Assembly (NCBI RefSeq): GCF_009883055.1
Contig: NZ_WWVR01000012.1
Span: 459 to 64,458, forward strand
Length of the DNA stretch: 64,000 nt
Reading direction: 5' to 3'
DNA from: Blautia sp. BIOML-A1
GTDB taxonomy: Bacteria; Bacillota; Clostridia; Lachnospirales; Lachnospiraceae
Shown one piece after another: positions 25,234 through 35,069 of the stretch. A model generated the notes under the pieces. It had not been told where the DNA came from, did no database searches, and saw nothing but the letters and a program-made list of their open reading frames with translations. A program made the translations under genes and the position numbers. Each line of letters starts with the position of its first letter. The first letter of the stretch is position 1.

Positions 25234-26763
25234 ATGGAACAAAATATTGTTTTGGAAATGCGTGATATAAGCAAAAATTTCACCGGTGTCCGTGCCCTTT
25301 CCCATGTGGACTTTACCCTTCGCAAGGGTGAGATCCATGCACTGATGGGAGAAAACGGAGCCGGAAAATCAACACTGATCAAAGTTCTGACCGGTGTACA
25401 TGAATTCGAAAGCGGTTCCATTCATATGAATGGTGAAAATAAAGACATTATCAACCACTCTCCGCAGGAGGCACAGACAAATGGAATCAGCACAGTGTAT
25501 CAGGAAGTAAACCTTTGCCCGAATCTGACAGTTGCGGAAAATCTGTTTATCGGACGTGAGCCACGAAACAAGGTCGGAATGATCAATTGGAAAGAGATGA
25601 ATGCACGTTCAGCAAAGCTTCTGGAAAGTCTGAATATCAATGTTCCGCCGACACAGATGCTGGATGAATGTTCTGTAGCAATCCAGCAGATGATCGCGAT
25701 CGCACGAGCCGTAGATATGAAATGTAAGGTTCTCATCCTGGATGAGCCTACTTCTTCTCTGGATGATGAAGAGGTTGAGAAACTGTTTGTCCTGATGCGA
25801 AGACTTCGTGAGGAAGGTGTAGGAATCATTTTCGTAACACATTTTCTGGAACAGGTATATGCAGTCTGCGACCGCATTACAGTACTTCGTAACGGAGAAC
25901 TGGTAGGAGAATATGAGACAAAAGATCTTCCAAGAGTTATGCTGGTTGCAAAGATGATGGGCAAGGATTTTGATGATTTGGCAGACATCAAGGGAAATCA
26001 TAAGGATAAGAAAATGTTCTCAGAAACTCCGGTCATTGAGGCAAATGGTATCGGGCATAAGGGAACGATCAGACCATTTAATCTCAAGATCAACAAAGGT
26101 GAGGTTATCGGACTTACCGGGCTTCTGGGTTCAGGACGTTCGGAACTGGTGCGTGCCATCTATGGTGCTGATAAGGCTGACAGTGGTACGCTGAAAGTAA
26201 ATGGTAAAGAAGCGAAGATTAGCAGTCCGCTGGATGCCATGAAGCTTGGAATGGCATATCTTCCGGAAGACCGTAAGGCAGAAGGAATCATTGCAGATCT
26301 TTCAGTAAGAGAAAATATTATCATTGCACTTCAGGCCAAGAGGGGGATGTTCCATCCACTGAGCCGTAAGGAGATGGAAGAGGCAGCAGATAAATATATT
26401 GAAATGCTTCAGATCAAGACGGCAAGCCGGGAAACTCCGATCAAGAGTCTTTCCGGTGGTAATCAGCAGAAAGTTATCCTTGGACGCTGGCTTCTGACAA
26501 ATCCGGAATATCTGATCCTGGATGAGCCGACACGAGGCATTGATATCGGTACCAAGACAGAAATCCAGAAGATTGTTCTTGATCTGGCCGATCAGGGAAT
26601 GGCAGTAACCTTTATCTCTTCAGAAGTAGAAGAAATGCTCCGTACCTGTTCCAGAATGGCAGTTCTCCGTGACGGGGAAAAGGTAGGAGAACTGGAAGAG
26701 AGCGAGCTTTCACAGAGTAATATCATGAAAGCAATTGCAGGAGGTGACGATAAGAATGAATAA
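25234..26763 (+). CDS. YtfR-like sugar ABC transporter ATPase (system 2)
   Basis: A 509-aa two-domain ATPase. Domain 1: Walker A GENGAGKST, Walker B LILDEPTSSLD, weak signature SVAIQQM. Domain 2: degenerate Walker A GLLGSGRSEL, signature LSGGNQQKV, Walker B LILDEPTRGID with the catalytic Glu retained. This is the usual RbsA/MglA pattern and contrasts with the system 1 ATPase. AATGGAGGAAAG precedes the start; the following permease start overlaps its end by 8 nt. Confidence 0.92.
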   Translation: MEQNIVLEMRDISKNFTGVRALSHVDFTLRKGEIHALMGENGAGKSTLIKVLTGVHEFESGSIHMNGENKDIINHSPQEAQTNGISTVYQEVNLCPNLTVAENLFIGREPRNKVGMINWKEMNARSAKLLESLNINVPPTQMLDECSVAIQQMIAIARAVDMKCKVLILDEPTSSLDDEEVEKLFVLMRRLREEGVGIIFVTHFLEQVYAVCDRITVLRNGELVGEYETKDLPRVMLVAKMMGKDFDDLADIKGNHKDKKMFSETPVIEANGIGHKGTIRPFNLKINKGEVIGLTGLLGSGRSELVRAIYGADKADSGTLKVNGKEAKISSPLDAMKLGMAYLPEDRKAEGIIADLSVRENIIIALQAKRGMFHPLSRKEMEEAADKYIEMLQIKTASRETPIKSLSGGNQQKVILGRWLLTNPEYLILDEPTRGIDIGTKTEIQKIVLDLADQGMAVTFISSEVEEMLRTCSRMAVLRDGEKVGELEESELSQSNIMKAIAGGDDKNE

Positions 26764-27814
26764 AAGTAAATTCAAAAAGATCACAAGTGCACGGCTTTTT
26801 CTTCCTGTCGTGTGTCTGATAGCGGTTCTTCTGATCAATGTGATCAAGACCCCGGACTTCTTCAATATTACGATTCGAAATGGTGTTTTCTATGGATATG
26901 TTATTGATGTTATCAATCGTGCATCCGAACTGGTTATTCTTGCAGTCGGCATGACACTTGTAACCGCAGCGTCCGGAGGACAGGATATCAGCGTTGGAGC
27001 AGTCATGGCAGTTGCAGCGGCTGTCTGCTGTCAGATTTTATCCGGTGGGGCATCTTCTGTGACGGCATATCAGAATTCTCTGATTCTTGCCGTGATCGCA
27101 GCACTTCTTGCGGCAGCACTCTGCGGAGCATTTAATGGTTTTCTGGTAGCGAAGCTGAATATCCAGCCGATGGTAGCAACCCTGATCCTCTATACGGCAG
27201 GACGTGGTATTGCACAGCTTGTGACAAACGGACAGATCACTTATATCCGTGTTCAGTCCTTCCAGATGGCAGGTGGATATATCGGAAAATCTCCGGTTCC
27301 GACACCAGTGCTTTTTGCAATTGTAACGGTAGTCATCGTTGCACTTATCCTGAAGAAAACAGCTCTTGGACTTTATATTGAGAGCGTTGGTATCAATGGA
27401 AAGGCAGCAAGACTTGTAGGATTAAATTCTACAATGATCAAATTCCTGACCTATGTGATCTGCGGTGTTCTTGCAGGAATCGCAGGACTGGTGGCATCCA
27501 GCCGTATTTATTCTGCAGATGCCAACAACATTGGTCTGAACCTTGAGATGGATGCCATCCTGGCAGTCGCGCTTGGCGGCAATTTCCTCGGTGGTGGTAA
27601 ATTCAGTCTTATTGGTTCTGTGATCGGAGCCTATACGATCCAGGCACTGACGACAACTCTGTATGCAATGAATGTAAAAGCCGATCAGCTTCCGGTTTAC
27701 AAAGCGATCGTCGTTATTATCATTGTTACCCTGCAGAGTGATGTGTTCAAGAAATTTATTGAAAGCCACAGAAGCAAAAAAGTTTCCGTTGCAGCAGAGG
27801 GAGGTCAGAAATGA
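26756..27814 (+). CDS. YtfT-like sugar ABC transporter permease
   Basis: A 352-aa BPD_transp_2 permease with about ten membrane segments. Marks: SGGQDISVGAVMAV and LGGNFLGGGKFSL. ATG at 26756 is chosen (AGGAGGTGA 8 nt upstream); the in-frame ATG at 26735 precedes that site. Overlaps the ATPase gene by 8 nt and the next permease by 4 nt, so all three are co-translated. Confidence 0.88.
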   Translation: MNKSKFKKITSARLFLPVVCLIAVLLINVIKTPDFFNITIRNGVFYGYVIDVINRASELVILAVGMTLVTAASGGQDISVGAVMAVAAAVCCQILSGGASSVTAYQNSLILAVIAALLAAALCGAFNGFLVAKLNIQPMVATLILYTAGRGIAQLVTNGQITYIRVQSFQMAGGYIGKSPVPTPVLFAIVTVVIVALILKKTALGLYIESVGINGKAARLVGLNSTMIKFLTYVICGVLAGIAGLVASSRIYSADANNIGLNLEMDAILAVALGGNFLGGGKFSLIGSVIGAYTIQALTTTLYAMNVKADQLPVYKAIVVIIIVTLQSDVFKKFIESHRSKKVSVAAEGGQK

Positions 27815-28824
27815 TGAAACAGAAAAAGAAAATGACAAGTTCCGGATTTCTGCTGCTGATCACAATTGTCCTGTTCTTTGCAATGTATGCGGCAGGCATG
27901 GTGATCTTTGCAGATAAAGGTTTTGCAAAACCACAGATGTTTCTGAATCTTTTTGTATCCAATGCAGGTCTTCTGGTTATCTCCTGTGGACTGACGATTG
28001 TTATGATCACCGGAGGGATTGATATTTCCGTTGGTTCTGTGACAGCACTTGTCTGCATGGTCATGGCGGATCTTATGGAAAATAAAGGCGTGAGTGCATA
28101 TGTTGCAGTACTTGCAGCACTTCTGATCGGTCTTGCCTTTGGTGTTGTACAGGGATTTCTGGTTACATATATGGGTATTCAGCCATTTATCGTAACACTT
28201 GCAGGTATGTTCTTCGGACGTGGTATGACAGCCATTATCAGTACAGACATGATCTCTATCAAAAATGAACTGTTTCTGAAATGGGCAAATTACCGTTTCT
28301 ATATGCCATTTGGTTCTACGAATAAAAAGGGTAAATTTATTCCGGCATACATTCCGCCGACAGTTGTGATCGCAATTATTGTAGTTCTGATCATTGCAGT
28401 TCTTCTGAAATATTTTAAATTTGGACGGAAACTGTATGCGATCGGCGGAAACAGACAGAGTGCTCTTATGATGGGTCTGGATGTTAAGAAAACCATGTTC
28501 CGTGCCTATGTCCTGGATGGATTTCTGGCAGGTCTTGGTGGATTCCTTTTCTGCCTGAACAGCTGTGCAGGATTCGTAGAGCAGGCAAAAGGTCTCGAGA
28601 TGGATGCAATTTCCTCAGCCGTTATCGGTGGAACTCTTCTTTCAGGTGGTGTTGGTACTCCGATCGGTTCCATGTTTGGTGTACTGATCAAAGGAACGAT
28701 CTCCAGTCTGATTACTGCACAGGGTACTTTATCAAGCTGGTGGGTACGAATCGTACTCTCCGCACTGCTCTGCTTCTTCATCGTCATCCAGTCAGTACTG
28801 GCATCTGCAAAGAAGAAAAAATAA
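27811..28824 (+). CDS. YjfF-like sugar ABC transporter permease
   Basis: A 337-aa permease, partner of the one at 26756. Marks: ITGGIDISVGSVTALV, MGIQPFIVTLAGMFFGRG and GGTLLSGGVGTPIGS, as in E. coli YjfF. Starts in the ATGATG that overlaps the previous stop; the second ATG (27814) is an alternative. It ends 81 bp before araA with no terminator, so readthrough into the ara genes is likely. Confidence 0.88.
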   Translation: MMKQKKKMTSSGFLLLITIVLFFAMYAAGMVIFADKGFAKPQMFLNLFVSNAGLLVISCGLTIVMITGGIDISVGSVTALVCMVMADLMENKGVSAYVAVLAALLIGLAFGVVQGFLVTYMGIQPFIVTLAGMFFGRGMTAIISTDMISIKNELFLKWANYRFYMPFGSTNKKGKFIPAYIPPTVVIAIIVVLIIAVLLKYFKFGRKLYAIGGNRQSALMMGLDVKKTMFRAYVLDGFLAGLGGFLFCLNSCAGFVEQAKGLEMDAISSAVIGGTLLSGGVGTPIGSMFGVLIKGTISSLITAQGTLSSWWVRIVLSALLCFFIVIQSVLASAKKKK

Positions 28825-28838
28825 TATTAAAAATTTAG

Positions 28839-28866
28839 AATATGTTTAAAAAATTACAATATGTTT
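28839..28866 (+). promoter_or_regulatory. Direct repeat upstream of araA
   Basis: AATATGTTT occurs at 28839-28847 and 28858-28866, 19 bp apart, about two helical turns, in an AT-rich gap. It could be a regulator site. TATGTTT also occurs in the inverted repeat upstream of ABC operon 1. Confidence 0.3.
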
Positions 28867-28905
28867 TTGTACATTAAAAATATAAAAAAAGGAAGGTTTT
28901 AAATT

Positions 28906-30405
28906 ATGATCACAGGAAAAAATTATAAGTTCTGGTTTTGCACAGGTTCACAGGATCTTTACGGGGATGAATGCTTAAGAAAAGTAGCAGAACATTCCAG
29001 AATCATTGTAGAGGAACTGAACAAATCAGGAGTACTTCCTTTTGAACTGGTGTGGAAGCCGACCCTGATCACAAATGAGCTGATCCGTAAGACCTTTAAC
29101 GATGCCAATGCAGATGATGAATGTGCTGGTGTTATCACATGGATGCATACCTTCTCACCGGCAAAATCATGGATCCTTGGTCTGAAAGAATACAGAAAAC
29201 CACTCTGCCATCTGCATACACAGTTTAATCAGGAAATTCCGTATGACACAATTGACATGGATTTCATGAATGAAAACCAGTCTGCTCATGGTGGAAGAGA
29301 GTATGGACATATTGTTACCCGTATGGGAATTGAAAGAAAAGTAATCGTTGGTCACTGGGCTGACAAAGCTGTCCAGGAAAGACTGGCATCCTGGATGCGT
29401 ACCGCAGTCGGAATCATGGAGAGCAGTCATATCCGTGTATGCCGTGTTGCTGATAACATGAGAAACGTCGCTGTTACAGAAGGTGACAAAGTTGAGGCAC
29501 AGATTAAATTCGGATGGGAAGTGGATGCATATCCGATCAACGAAGTATGCGAATATGTAAAAGATGTCAAAAAAGGTGATGTTGATGTTTTAGTTGAAGA
29601 ATATTATAATAAATATGATATTCTTCTTGAGGGCAGAGACCCGGAGGAATTCAAACGTCATGTAGCAGTACAGGCAGCGATCGAGATTGGATTTGAGAGA
29701 TTCCTGGAAGAGAAAAACTACCAGGCAGTGGTTACTCATTTCGGTGATCTTGGCAGCTTACAGCAGCTTCCGGGACTGGCCATGCAGCGTCTGATGGAGA
29801 AGGGATATGGATTTGGCGCTGAAGGTGACTGGAAGACAGCAGCAATGGTACGTCTGATGAAGATCATGACTGCAGGTGTGAAGGATGCAAAGGGAACTTC
29901 TTTCATGGAGGACTATACATATAATCTTGTTCCTGGCAAAGAAGGCATTCTTCAGTCTCATATGCTGGAGGTATGCCCGACGGTTGCTGATGGAAAGATC
30001 GGCATTAAGGTATGCCCGCTCTCCATGGGTGACAGAGAAGATCCGGCAAGACTTGTATTCACATCTAAGACAGGTCCGGCAATCGCAACCTCTCTGGTAG
30101 ACCTGGGAGACCGTTTCCGTCTGATCATCAATGATGTAGACTGCAAGAAGGTTGAGAAACCGATGCCGAAGCTCCCGGTAGGAAGTGCATTCTGGACTCC
30201 GCAGCCGAATCTGGCAACAGGAGCAGAGGCATGGATCCTCGCAGGCGGTGCTCATCATACTGCATTCTCATATGATCTGACAGCTGAACAGATGGGTGAC
30301 TGGGCAGCAGCAATGGGAATCGAAGCTGTCTACATTGACAAAGACACAACCATCCGCAACTTCAAAAATGAACTGAGATGGAATGAGATCGCATTCAGAA
30401 AATAA
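28906..30405 (+). CDS. araA: L-arabinose isomerase
   Basis: Converts L-arabinose to L-ribulose in the cytoplasm. The 499-aa length is standard. Family stretches: [14 protein letters not shown] at the N-terminus, [39 protein letters not shown] and [10 protein letters not shown] near the C-terminus; metal-binding Glu and His residues lie in these regions. GGAAGG precedes the start. Followed at 41 bp by araB. Confidence 0.97.
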   Translation: MITGKNYKFWFCTGSQDLYGDECLRKVAEHSRIIVEELNKSGVLPFELVWKPTLITNELIRKTFNDANADDECAGVITWMHTFSPAKSWILGLKEYRKPLCHLHTQFNQEIPYDTIDMDFMNENQSAHGGREYGHIVTRMGIERKVIVGHWADKAVQERLASWMRTAVGIMESSHIRVCRVADNMRNVAVTEGDKVEAQIKFGWEVDAYPINEVCEYVKDVKKGDVDVLVEEYYNKYDILLEGRDPEEFKRHVAVQAAIEIGFERFLEEKNYQAVVTHFGDLGSLQQLPGLAMQRLMEKGYGFGAEGDWKTAAMVRLMKIMTAGVKDAKGTSFMEDYTYNLVPGKEGILQSHMLEVCPTVADGKIGIKVCPLSMGDREDPARLVFTSKTGPAIATSLVDLGDRFRLIINDVDCKKVEKPMPKLPVGSAFWTPQPNLATGAEAWILAGGAHHTAFSYDLTAEQMGDWAAAMGIEAVYIDKDTTIRNFKNELRWNEIAFRK

Positions 30406-30446
30406 AGCGGCGGATGTGGCAATCACAGAAGTTGGGAGGATTTACA

Positions 30447-32051
30447 ATGAGTGTAAATGAAGCAAAGACAGCTATTTTGAACAACAAAACAGCACTTGGA
30501 ATAGAATTTGGATCTACCAGAATCAAAGCGGTTCTGGTAGATGACAGATATAATCCGATCGCATCCGGAAGCTATGAATGGGAAAACCGCTACGAAAACG
30601 GTGTGTGGACCTATTCTCTGGATGATATTCATAAAGGATTACAGGGAAGTTACAGTGATCTGACAAAAGATGTACAGGAAAAATACGGTGTAGAGCTGAC
30701 AAGTGTCGGTGCACTTGGAATCAGTGCCATGATGCATGGATATATGCCGTTTGACAAAGAGGGTAAACTTCTTGTTCCGTTCCGTACCTGGAGAAATAAT
30801 ATCACAGGTGAGGCATCTGAGAAGCTGATGGAGCTTTTCCAGTACAATATTCCGCAGAGATGGAGTATCGCACATCTGTATCAGGCGATCCTGAACGGAG
30901 AAGAGCATGTGAAGGACATCGACTATATGTGTACACTGGAAGCGTATGTGCATCGTATGCTGACAGGAAAGCGTGTTCTTGGTATTGGTGATGCGGCAGG
31001 TATGTTCCCTGTTGATTCAAAGACGAAAGATTACAACCAGGAGATGGTTGATAAGTTTGACAGTCTGGTAGAATCTTACGGATTTCCGTGGAAACTTCGC
31101 GATATTATGCCGGAAGTTATGGTTGCAGGACAGGATGCCGGTACTCTGACGGAGGAAGGAGCCAGATTCCTTGATCCGACTGGTAAACTGAAGGCCGGAA
31201 TACCGATGTGCCCTCCGGAGGGCGATGCAGGAACCGGTATGGTGGCAACCAACAGCGTAAAACAGCGTACAGGAAATGTTTCCGCAGGTACTTCCGTATT
31301 TGCAATGATCGTTCTTGAGAAGGCACTTTCCAAACCATACAAAGAAATCGATATGGTAACTACACCTGCAGGTGATGCAGTTGCCATGGCGCATTCCAAC
31401 AACTGTACTTCTGATCTGAATGCATGGGTAAATGTATTTAAAGAGTTTGCAGAAGCAATGGGAATGGAAGTGGATATGAACAAACTTTTTGGAACCCTCT
31501 ATAATAAAGCTATGGAAGGCGATCCGGACTGTGGTGGACTTCTGTCCTACTGTTATTTCTCCGGAGAGCATATGACAGGCTTTGAAGAAGGCCGTCCGTT
31601 ATTTGTCCGTTCTCCTGAGAGTAAATTCACACTTGCAAACTTTATGAGAACAAATCTTTACACCTGTCTTGGAGCAATGCGCGTTGGATTAAATATCCTG
31701 ATCGATCAGGAGCATGTAAAGATTGAAAGACTCTTAGGTCATGGCGGATTGTTCAAGACCAAAGGTGTCGGACAGCAGATTCTTGCAGATGCAGTGAATG
31801 CACCGGTTTCCGTTATGTCAACAGCAGGTGAGGGCGGCGCATGGGGTATTGCACTTCTGGCAGCTTATCTGGTGGATAAGAAAGACGGAGAGACTTTGGA
31901 TGAATTCCTGGATAACCGTGTATTTGCAGGCAATGAAGGAAGTACATTGGATCCGGAACCAGAAGGAGTTCAGGGATTCAATGAGTTTATGGACAGATAT
32001 CTCAAAGGTCTTCCTGTTGAGAGAGCAGCAGTAGAGTCTGATATCTGGTAG
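30447..32051 (+). CDS. araB: Ribulokinase (FGGY family)
   Basis: Phosphorylates L-ribulose to L-ribulose 5-phosphate with ATP. A 534-aa FGGY kinase with N-terminal [16 protein letters not shown], substrate-side MHGYMPFD and a C-terminal ATP-binding [14 protein letters not shown]. Start at 30447 is set by GGGAGG at 30434-30439; an upstream in-frame ATG lacks a site. It belongs to the Firmicute branch rather than the E. coli AraB type; position between araA and araD fixes the role. Confidence 0.9.
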   Translation: MSVNEAKTAILNNKTALGIEFGSTRIKAVLVDDRYNPIASGSYEWENRYENGVWTYSLDDIHKGLQGSYSDLTKDVQEKYGVELTSVGALGISAMMHGYMPFDKEGKLLVPFRTWRNNITGEASEKLMELFQYNIPQRWSIAHLYQAILNGEEHVKDIDYMCTLEAYVHRMLTGKRVLGIGDAAGMFPVDSKTKDYNQEMVDKFDSLVESYGFPWKLRDIMPEVMVAGQDAGTLTEEGARFLDPTGKLKAGIPMCPPEGDAGTGMVATNSVKQRTGNVSAGTSVFAMIVLEKALSKPYKEIDMVTTPAGDAVAMAHSNNCTSDLNAWVNVFKEFAEAMGMEVDMNKLFGTLYNKAMEGDPDCGGLLSYCYFSGEHMTGFEEGRPLFVRSPESKFTLANFMRTNLYTCLGAMRVGLNILIDQEHVKIERLLGHGGLFKTKGVGQQILADAVNAPVSVMSTAGEGGAWGIALLAAYLVDKKDGETLDEFLDNRVFAGNEGSTLDPEPEGVQGFNEFMDRYLKGLPVERAAVESDIW

Positions 32052-32124
32052 AGTTAAAGGATAAAACATAAGTTACTGTACATAGAAAAGCAGGGACTTG
32101 AGTTTTGTATAGAGGAGTAAGACA

Positions 32125-32820
32125 ATGCTTGAAAAATTAAAAGAAGAAGTATATAAAGCCAATATGGATCTTCCGAAATACGGACTGGTTACTTTTACCT
32201 GGGGAAATGTCAGTGGTATTGACCGTGAAAAGGGGCTGTTCGTTATCAAACCGAGTGGTGTGGATTATGATAAACTCAGACCGGAAGATATGGTAGTTGT
32301 GGATCTTGAGGGAAATAAAGTTGAAGGGGAATACAATCCGTCTTCTGACACTGCAACACATGTCGTTCTTTATAATGCCTTCCCGAATATCGGAGGAATC
32401 GTGCATACACATTCTCCGTGGGCAACAAGCTGGGCACAGGCAGGAAGATCTATTCCATGCTATGGAACAACTCATGCAGATTATATTTATGGTGAAGTTC
32501 CGTGCGTACGTAATCTGACAAAAGAAGAGATTGATGAAGCTTATGAGAAGAATACAGGTGTTCTGATCGCGGAGTATTTCAAGAACAGTGATTATGAGGC
32601 TGTTCCGGCAGTGCTTTGCAAGAATCATGGACCTTTTACCTGGGGCAAGGACGCTCACGAGGCGGTACACAATGCAGTGGTTCTCGAAGAAGTAGCAAAA
32701 ATGGCATGCCGTTGTGAGACGATCAATCCACAGGTGAAACCGGCACCTCAGGAATTACAGGACAAGCATTACTATCGTAAACATGGTGCAAATGCTTATT
32801 ATGGACAGATTAAGAAATAA
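32125..32820 (+). CDS. araD: L-ribulose-5-phosphate 4-epimerase
   Basis: Zn-dependent class II aldolase-fold enzyme that converts L-ribulose 5-phosphate to D-xylulose 5-phosphate, feeding the pentose phosphate pathway. 231 aa, full length. Visible motifs: [18 protein letters not shown], the zinc pair [10 protein letters not shown], and [15 protein letters not shown] precedes the start. Ends the ara block, closed by a bidirectional terminator. Confidence 0.96.
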   Translation: MLEKLKEEVYKANMDLPKYGLVTFTWGNVSGIDREKGLFVIKPSGVDYDKLRPEDMVVVDLEGNKVEGEYNPSSDTATHVVLYNAFPNIGGIVHTHSPWATSWAQAGRSIPCYGTTHADYIYGEVPCVRNLTKEEIDEAYEKNTGVLIAEYFKNSDYEAVPAVLCKNHGPFTWGKDAHEAVHNAVVLEEVAKMACRCETINPQVKPAPQELQDKHYYRKHGANAYYGQIKK

Positions 32821-32822
32821 AT

Positions 32823-32869
32823 AAAACAAATGAGCTGGTGTAAATTGATATACCAGCTCATTTGTTTTT
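32823..32869. terminator. Bidirectional terminator between araD and glgX
   Basis: AAAACAAATGAGCTGGT (32823-32839) pairs with ACCAGCTCATTTGTTTT (32852-32868); T-rich on both strands. Confidence 0.9.
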
Positions 32870-32886
32870 GAAGCTTTAAAAAATAC

Positions 32887-35019
32887 TCAATGATCCTTTC
32901 CGGTAAATACTGCAACCGTTCGAGGACGAAGGATAAAAGTACTGTCAATACGAGGATCCTGACCATCCGGGTAGCAGTAACGTCCGTTCTCATCTCCATA
33001 GGTATTGACGCTTAAGTGCCATGCACCGTGTCCCTGAAGATTTGGCAGGGTGATGGTTACGTCCTCCCAGTAGGTATTGACTGCGATGTAGACAAGATCA
33101 TCTTTTCCTTTATTCTTGTCATAACCTGTAAAGCTGACACAGAAGGTACGTGCATCTCTTGGAATATCCACTTCTTCTGCATTGAGGTTATAAGTGTGGA
33201 TAGGATCCATGCCACAGACAGAATCCGGGAGTTTTTTGTGGATAACAGTGTGCTGTTTACGGAAGGCAATCATAAATTTGAAGAATTCAAAGAGATCACG
33301 GTTCTTTTCGAGCATGCGCCAGTCGAGCCAGGAGATCCTGCTGTCCTGACAGTAACTGTTGTTGTTTCCGAATTTTGTATTTCCGAATTCATCACCTGAG
33401 AGGAACATAGGAGTTCCGCGGCTGCACATCAGGACAGCGCAGGCATTACGGATCATACGGTAGCGAAGGGAAAGCACCTCAGGATCATCGGTTTCACCCT
33501 CAGCACCGCAGTTCCAGCTGCGGTTGTCGTTGGCACCGTCTGCATTGTCCCATCCGTTTGCTTCATTGTGTTTGTTGTTGTAGGCGTAAAGGTCATAAAG
33601 AGTAAATCCGTCGTGACAGGTCAGGAAGTTGACACAGGAATTATATCCTGCATAGTTGCTTTTGTTATTTTCATAAAAACCGCCATAGAGGTCACCGGAT
33701 CCGGATATACTCCAGGCAGCGTCCCATGCCTGCCAGCAGTCACCTTTGAGAAAACCTCTGAGAGAATCACGGTAGCGTCCGTTCCATTCGGCCCAGCGTC
33801 CGCTGGCCGGGAAGCTGCCGACCTGATAAAGACCGCCGGCGTCCCATGCCTCTGCGATCAGCTTGACATTGCTTAAAATCGGATCATCAGCGAGGGTACG
33901 CAGAAGAGGAGGGTTGTTCATCGGAGAACCATCCTCGTTTCGTCCGAGAATGCTGGCGAGATCAAAACGGAAACCGTCAACACGGTAACTGATGGTCCAG
34001 TAGCGCAGGCATTCCAGGATCAGCTGTTGAACGACAGGATGGTTACAGTTCAGAGTGTTTCCGCAGCCACTGAAGTTGTAGTAATTTCCGTCAGGAGTCA
34101 GCATATAGTAAATGTTGTTGTCGAATCCCTTGAAGCTGAAGGAAGGTCCCTTTTCATTTCCCTCTGCAGTGTGGTTAAATACAACATCCAGGATAACTTC
34201 GATGCCATTTGCATGAAGTTCGCGGATCAGAGTCTTGAGCTCTGTTCCCTCGCGGTTGTGTTCATTGGCAGAAGAATAGCTGCTGTTCGGTGCGAAGAAA
34301 CTGACCGTATTATACCCCCAGCATTCCAGAAGCTGTGTTCCGTTTACAGTTCTTGCATTCATGGTTTCATCGAACTCAAAAATAGGCATCAGTTCTACTG
34401 CGTTGATTCCGAGTTCTTTGAGGTAGGGGATTTTTTCCATAAGCCCGGCAAAGGTTCCTCTGTGCTGTACACCGGAGGACGGATGGTGAGTAAAATCTCT
34501 TACATGAAGTTCATAGATGATCAGGTCACAGAGTTCTTTTTTGGACTGAGGGACATCACCCCAGTCAAAGGTATCCTTTACAACTCGTGCATGGTAGGTG
34601 TGATCCCAGCGGATTCCCCAGGTTCGCTGACCGGCAACGGCTCTGGCGTAAGGATCCAGAAGGATGTTGTTCTTGTCAAAAAGGAGTCCCTTTTCTGGAC
34701 AGTAAGGACCGTCCACGCGGTAGGCATACTCGAATTCTTCGATATTAAGTCCGTAGACGATCATGGAATAGACATCTCCGATCTTGTAGGCCTCCGGGAA
34801 AGGAAGAACCGCAAAGGGTTCCTCCTGGGCCCGATGGAAGAGAAGAAGCTCACAGGAAGTTCCGCCGCAGGTATGGATGGTAAAGTTTACACCATTCTGC
34901 AGAGGGGAAGCTCCATTCAGGTCAAAAATACCCGGACGGACCGGAAAACCTGCAATTTCAGCCATAGGTGTAGATTCAAGTGGATGGTCGGATATAAATT
35001 TCTGGTGATAAGATTTCAT
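32887..35019 (-). CDS. glgX: Glycogen debranching enzyme (GlgX/isoamylase type)
   Basis: A 710-aa GH13 enzyme that hydrolyses alpha-1,6 branches of glycogen or limit dextrins. An N-terminal CBM48/isoamylase domain (about 20-130) is followed by the (beta/alpha)8 barrel: nucleophile D353 in GFRFDLASIL, acid/base E390 in LIAEAWDAGG, third carboxylate D470 in CHDGFTLYD. The start has CGGAGA upstream. It has its own promoter and is the second minus-strand gene after the teichoic enzyme; the functional link between them is weak. A pullulanase-like specificity cannot be excluded. Confidence 0.93.
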   Translation of the reverse strand: MKSYHQKFISDHPLESTPMAEIAGFPVRPGIFDLNGASPLQNGVNFTIHTCGGTSCELLLFHRAQEEPFAVLPFPEAYKIGDVYSMIVYGLNIEEFEYAYRVDGPYCPEKGLLFDKNNILLDPYARAVAGQRTWGIRWDHTYHARVVKDTFDWGDVPQSKKELCDLIIYELHVRDFTHHPSSGVQHRGTFAGLMEKIPYLKELGINAVELMPIFEFDETMNARTVNGTQLLECWGYNTVSFFAPNSSYSSANEHNREGTELKTLIRELHANGIEVILDVVFNHTAEGNEKGPSFSFKGFDNNIYYMLTPDGNYYNFSGCGNTLNCNHPVVQQLILECLRYWTISYRVDGFRFDLASILGRNEDGSPMNNPPLLRTLADDPILSNVKLIAEAWDAGGLYQVGSFPASGRWAEWNGRYRDSLRGFLKGDCWQAWDAAWSISGSGDLYGGFYENNKSNYAGYNSCVNFLTCHDGFTLYDLYAYNNKHNEANGWDNADGANDNRSWNCGAEGETDDPEVLSLRYRMIRNACAVLMCSRGTPMFLSGDEFGNTKFGNNNSYCQDSRISWLDWRMLEKNRDLFEFFKFMIAFRKQHTVIHKKLPDSVCGMDPIHTYNLNAEEVDIPRDARTFCVSFTGYDKNKGKDDLVYIAVNTYWEDVTITLPNLQGHGAWHLSVNTYGDENGRYCYPDGQDPRIDSTFILRPRTVAVFTGKDH

Positions 35020-35036
35020 AAATGTTTTCTCCGTTC

Positions 35037-35065
35037 ATTATAGTGTATAAAAGACAGACAGTCAG
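35037..35065 (-). promoter_or_regulatory. Promoter of glgX
   Basis: On the minus strand: CTGACT (35060-35065), 17-bp spacer, TATAAT (35037-35042). Confidence 0.55.
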
Positions 35066-35069
35066 AGCC

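Noticed and set aside
32071..32085. GTTACTGTACA before araD as a further MITE end
   Set aside because: Only one end is present and no duplication or partner is seen.
34027..35043. Plus-strand frame of 338 codons opposite glgX
   Set aside because: Shadow of glgX; no ribosome site or family match.
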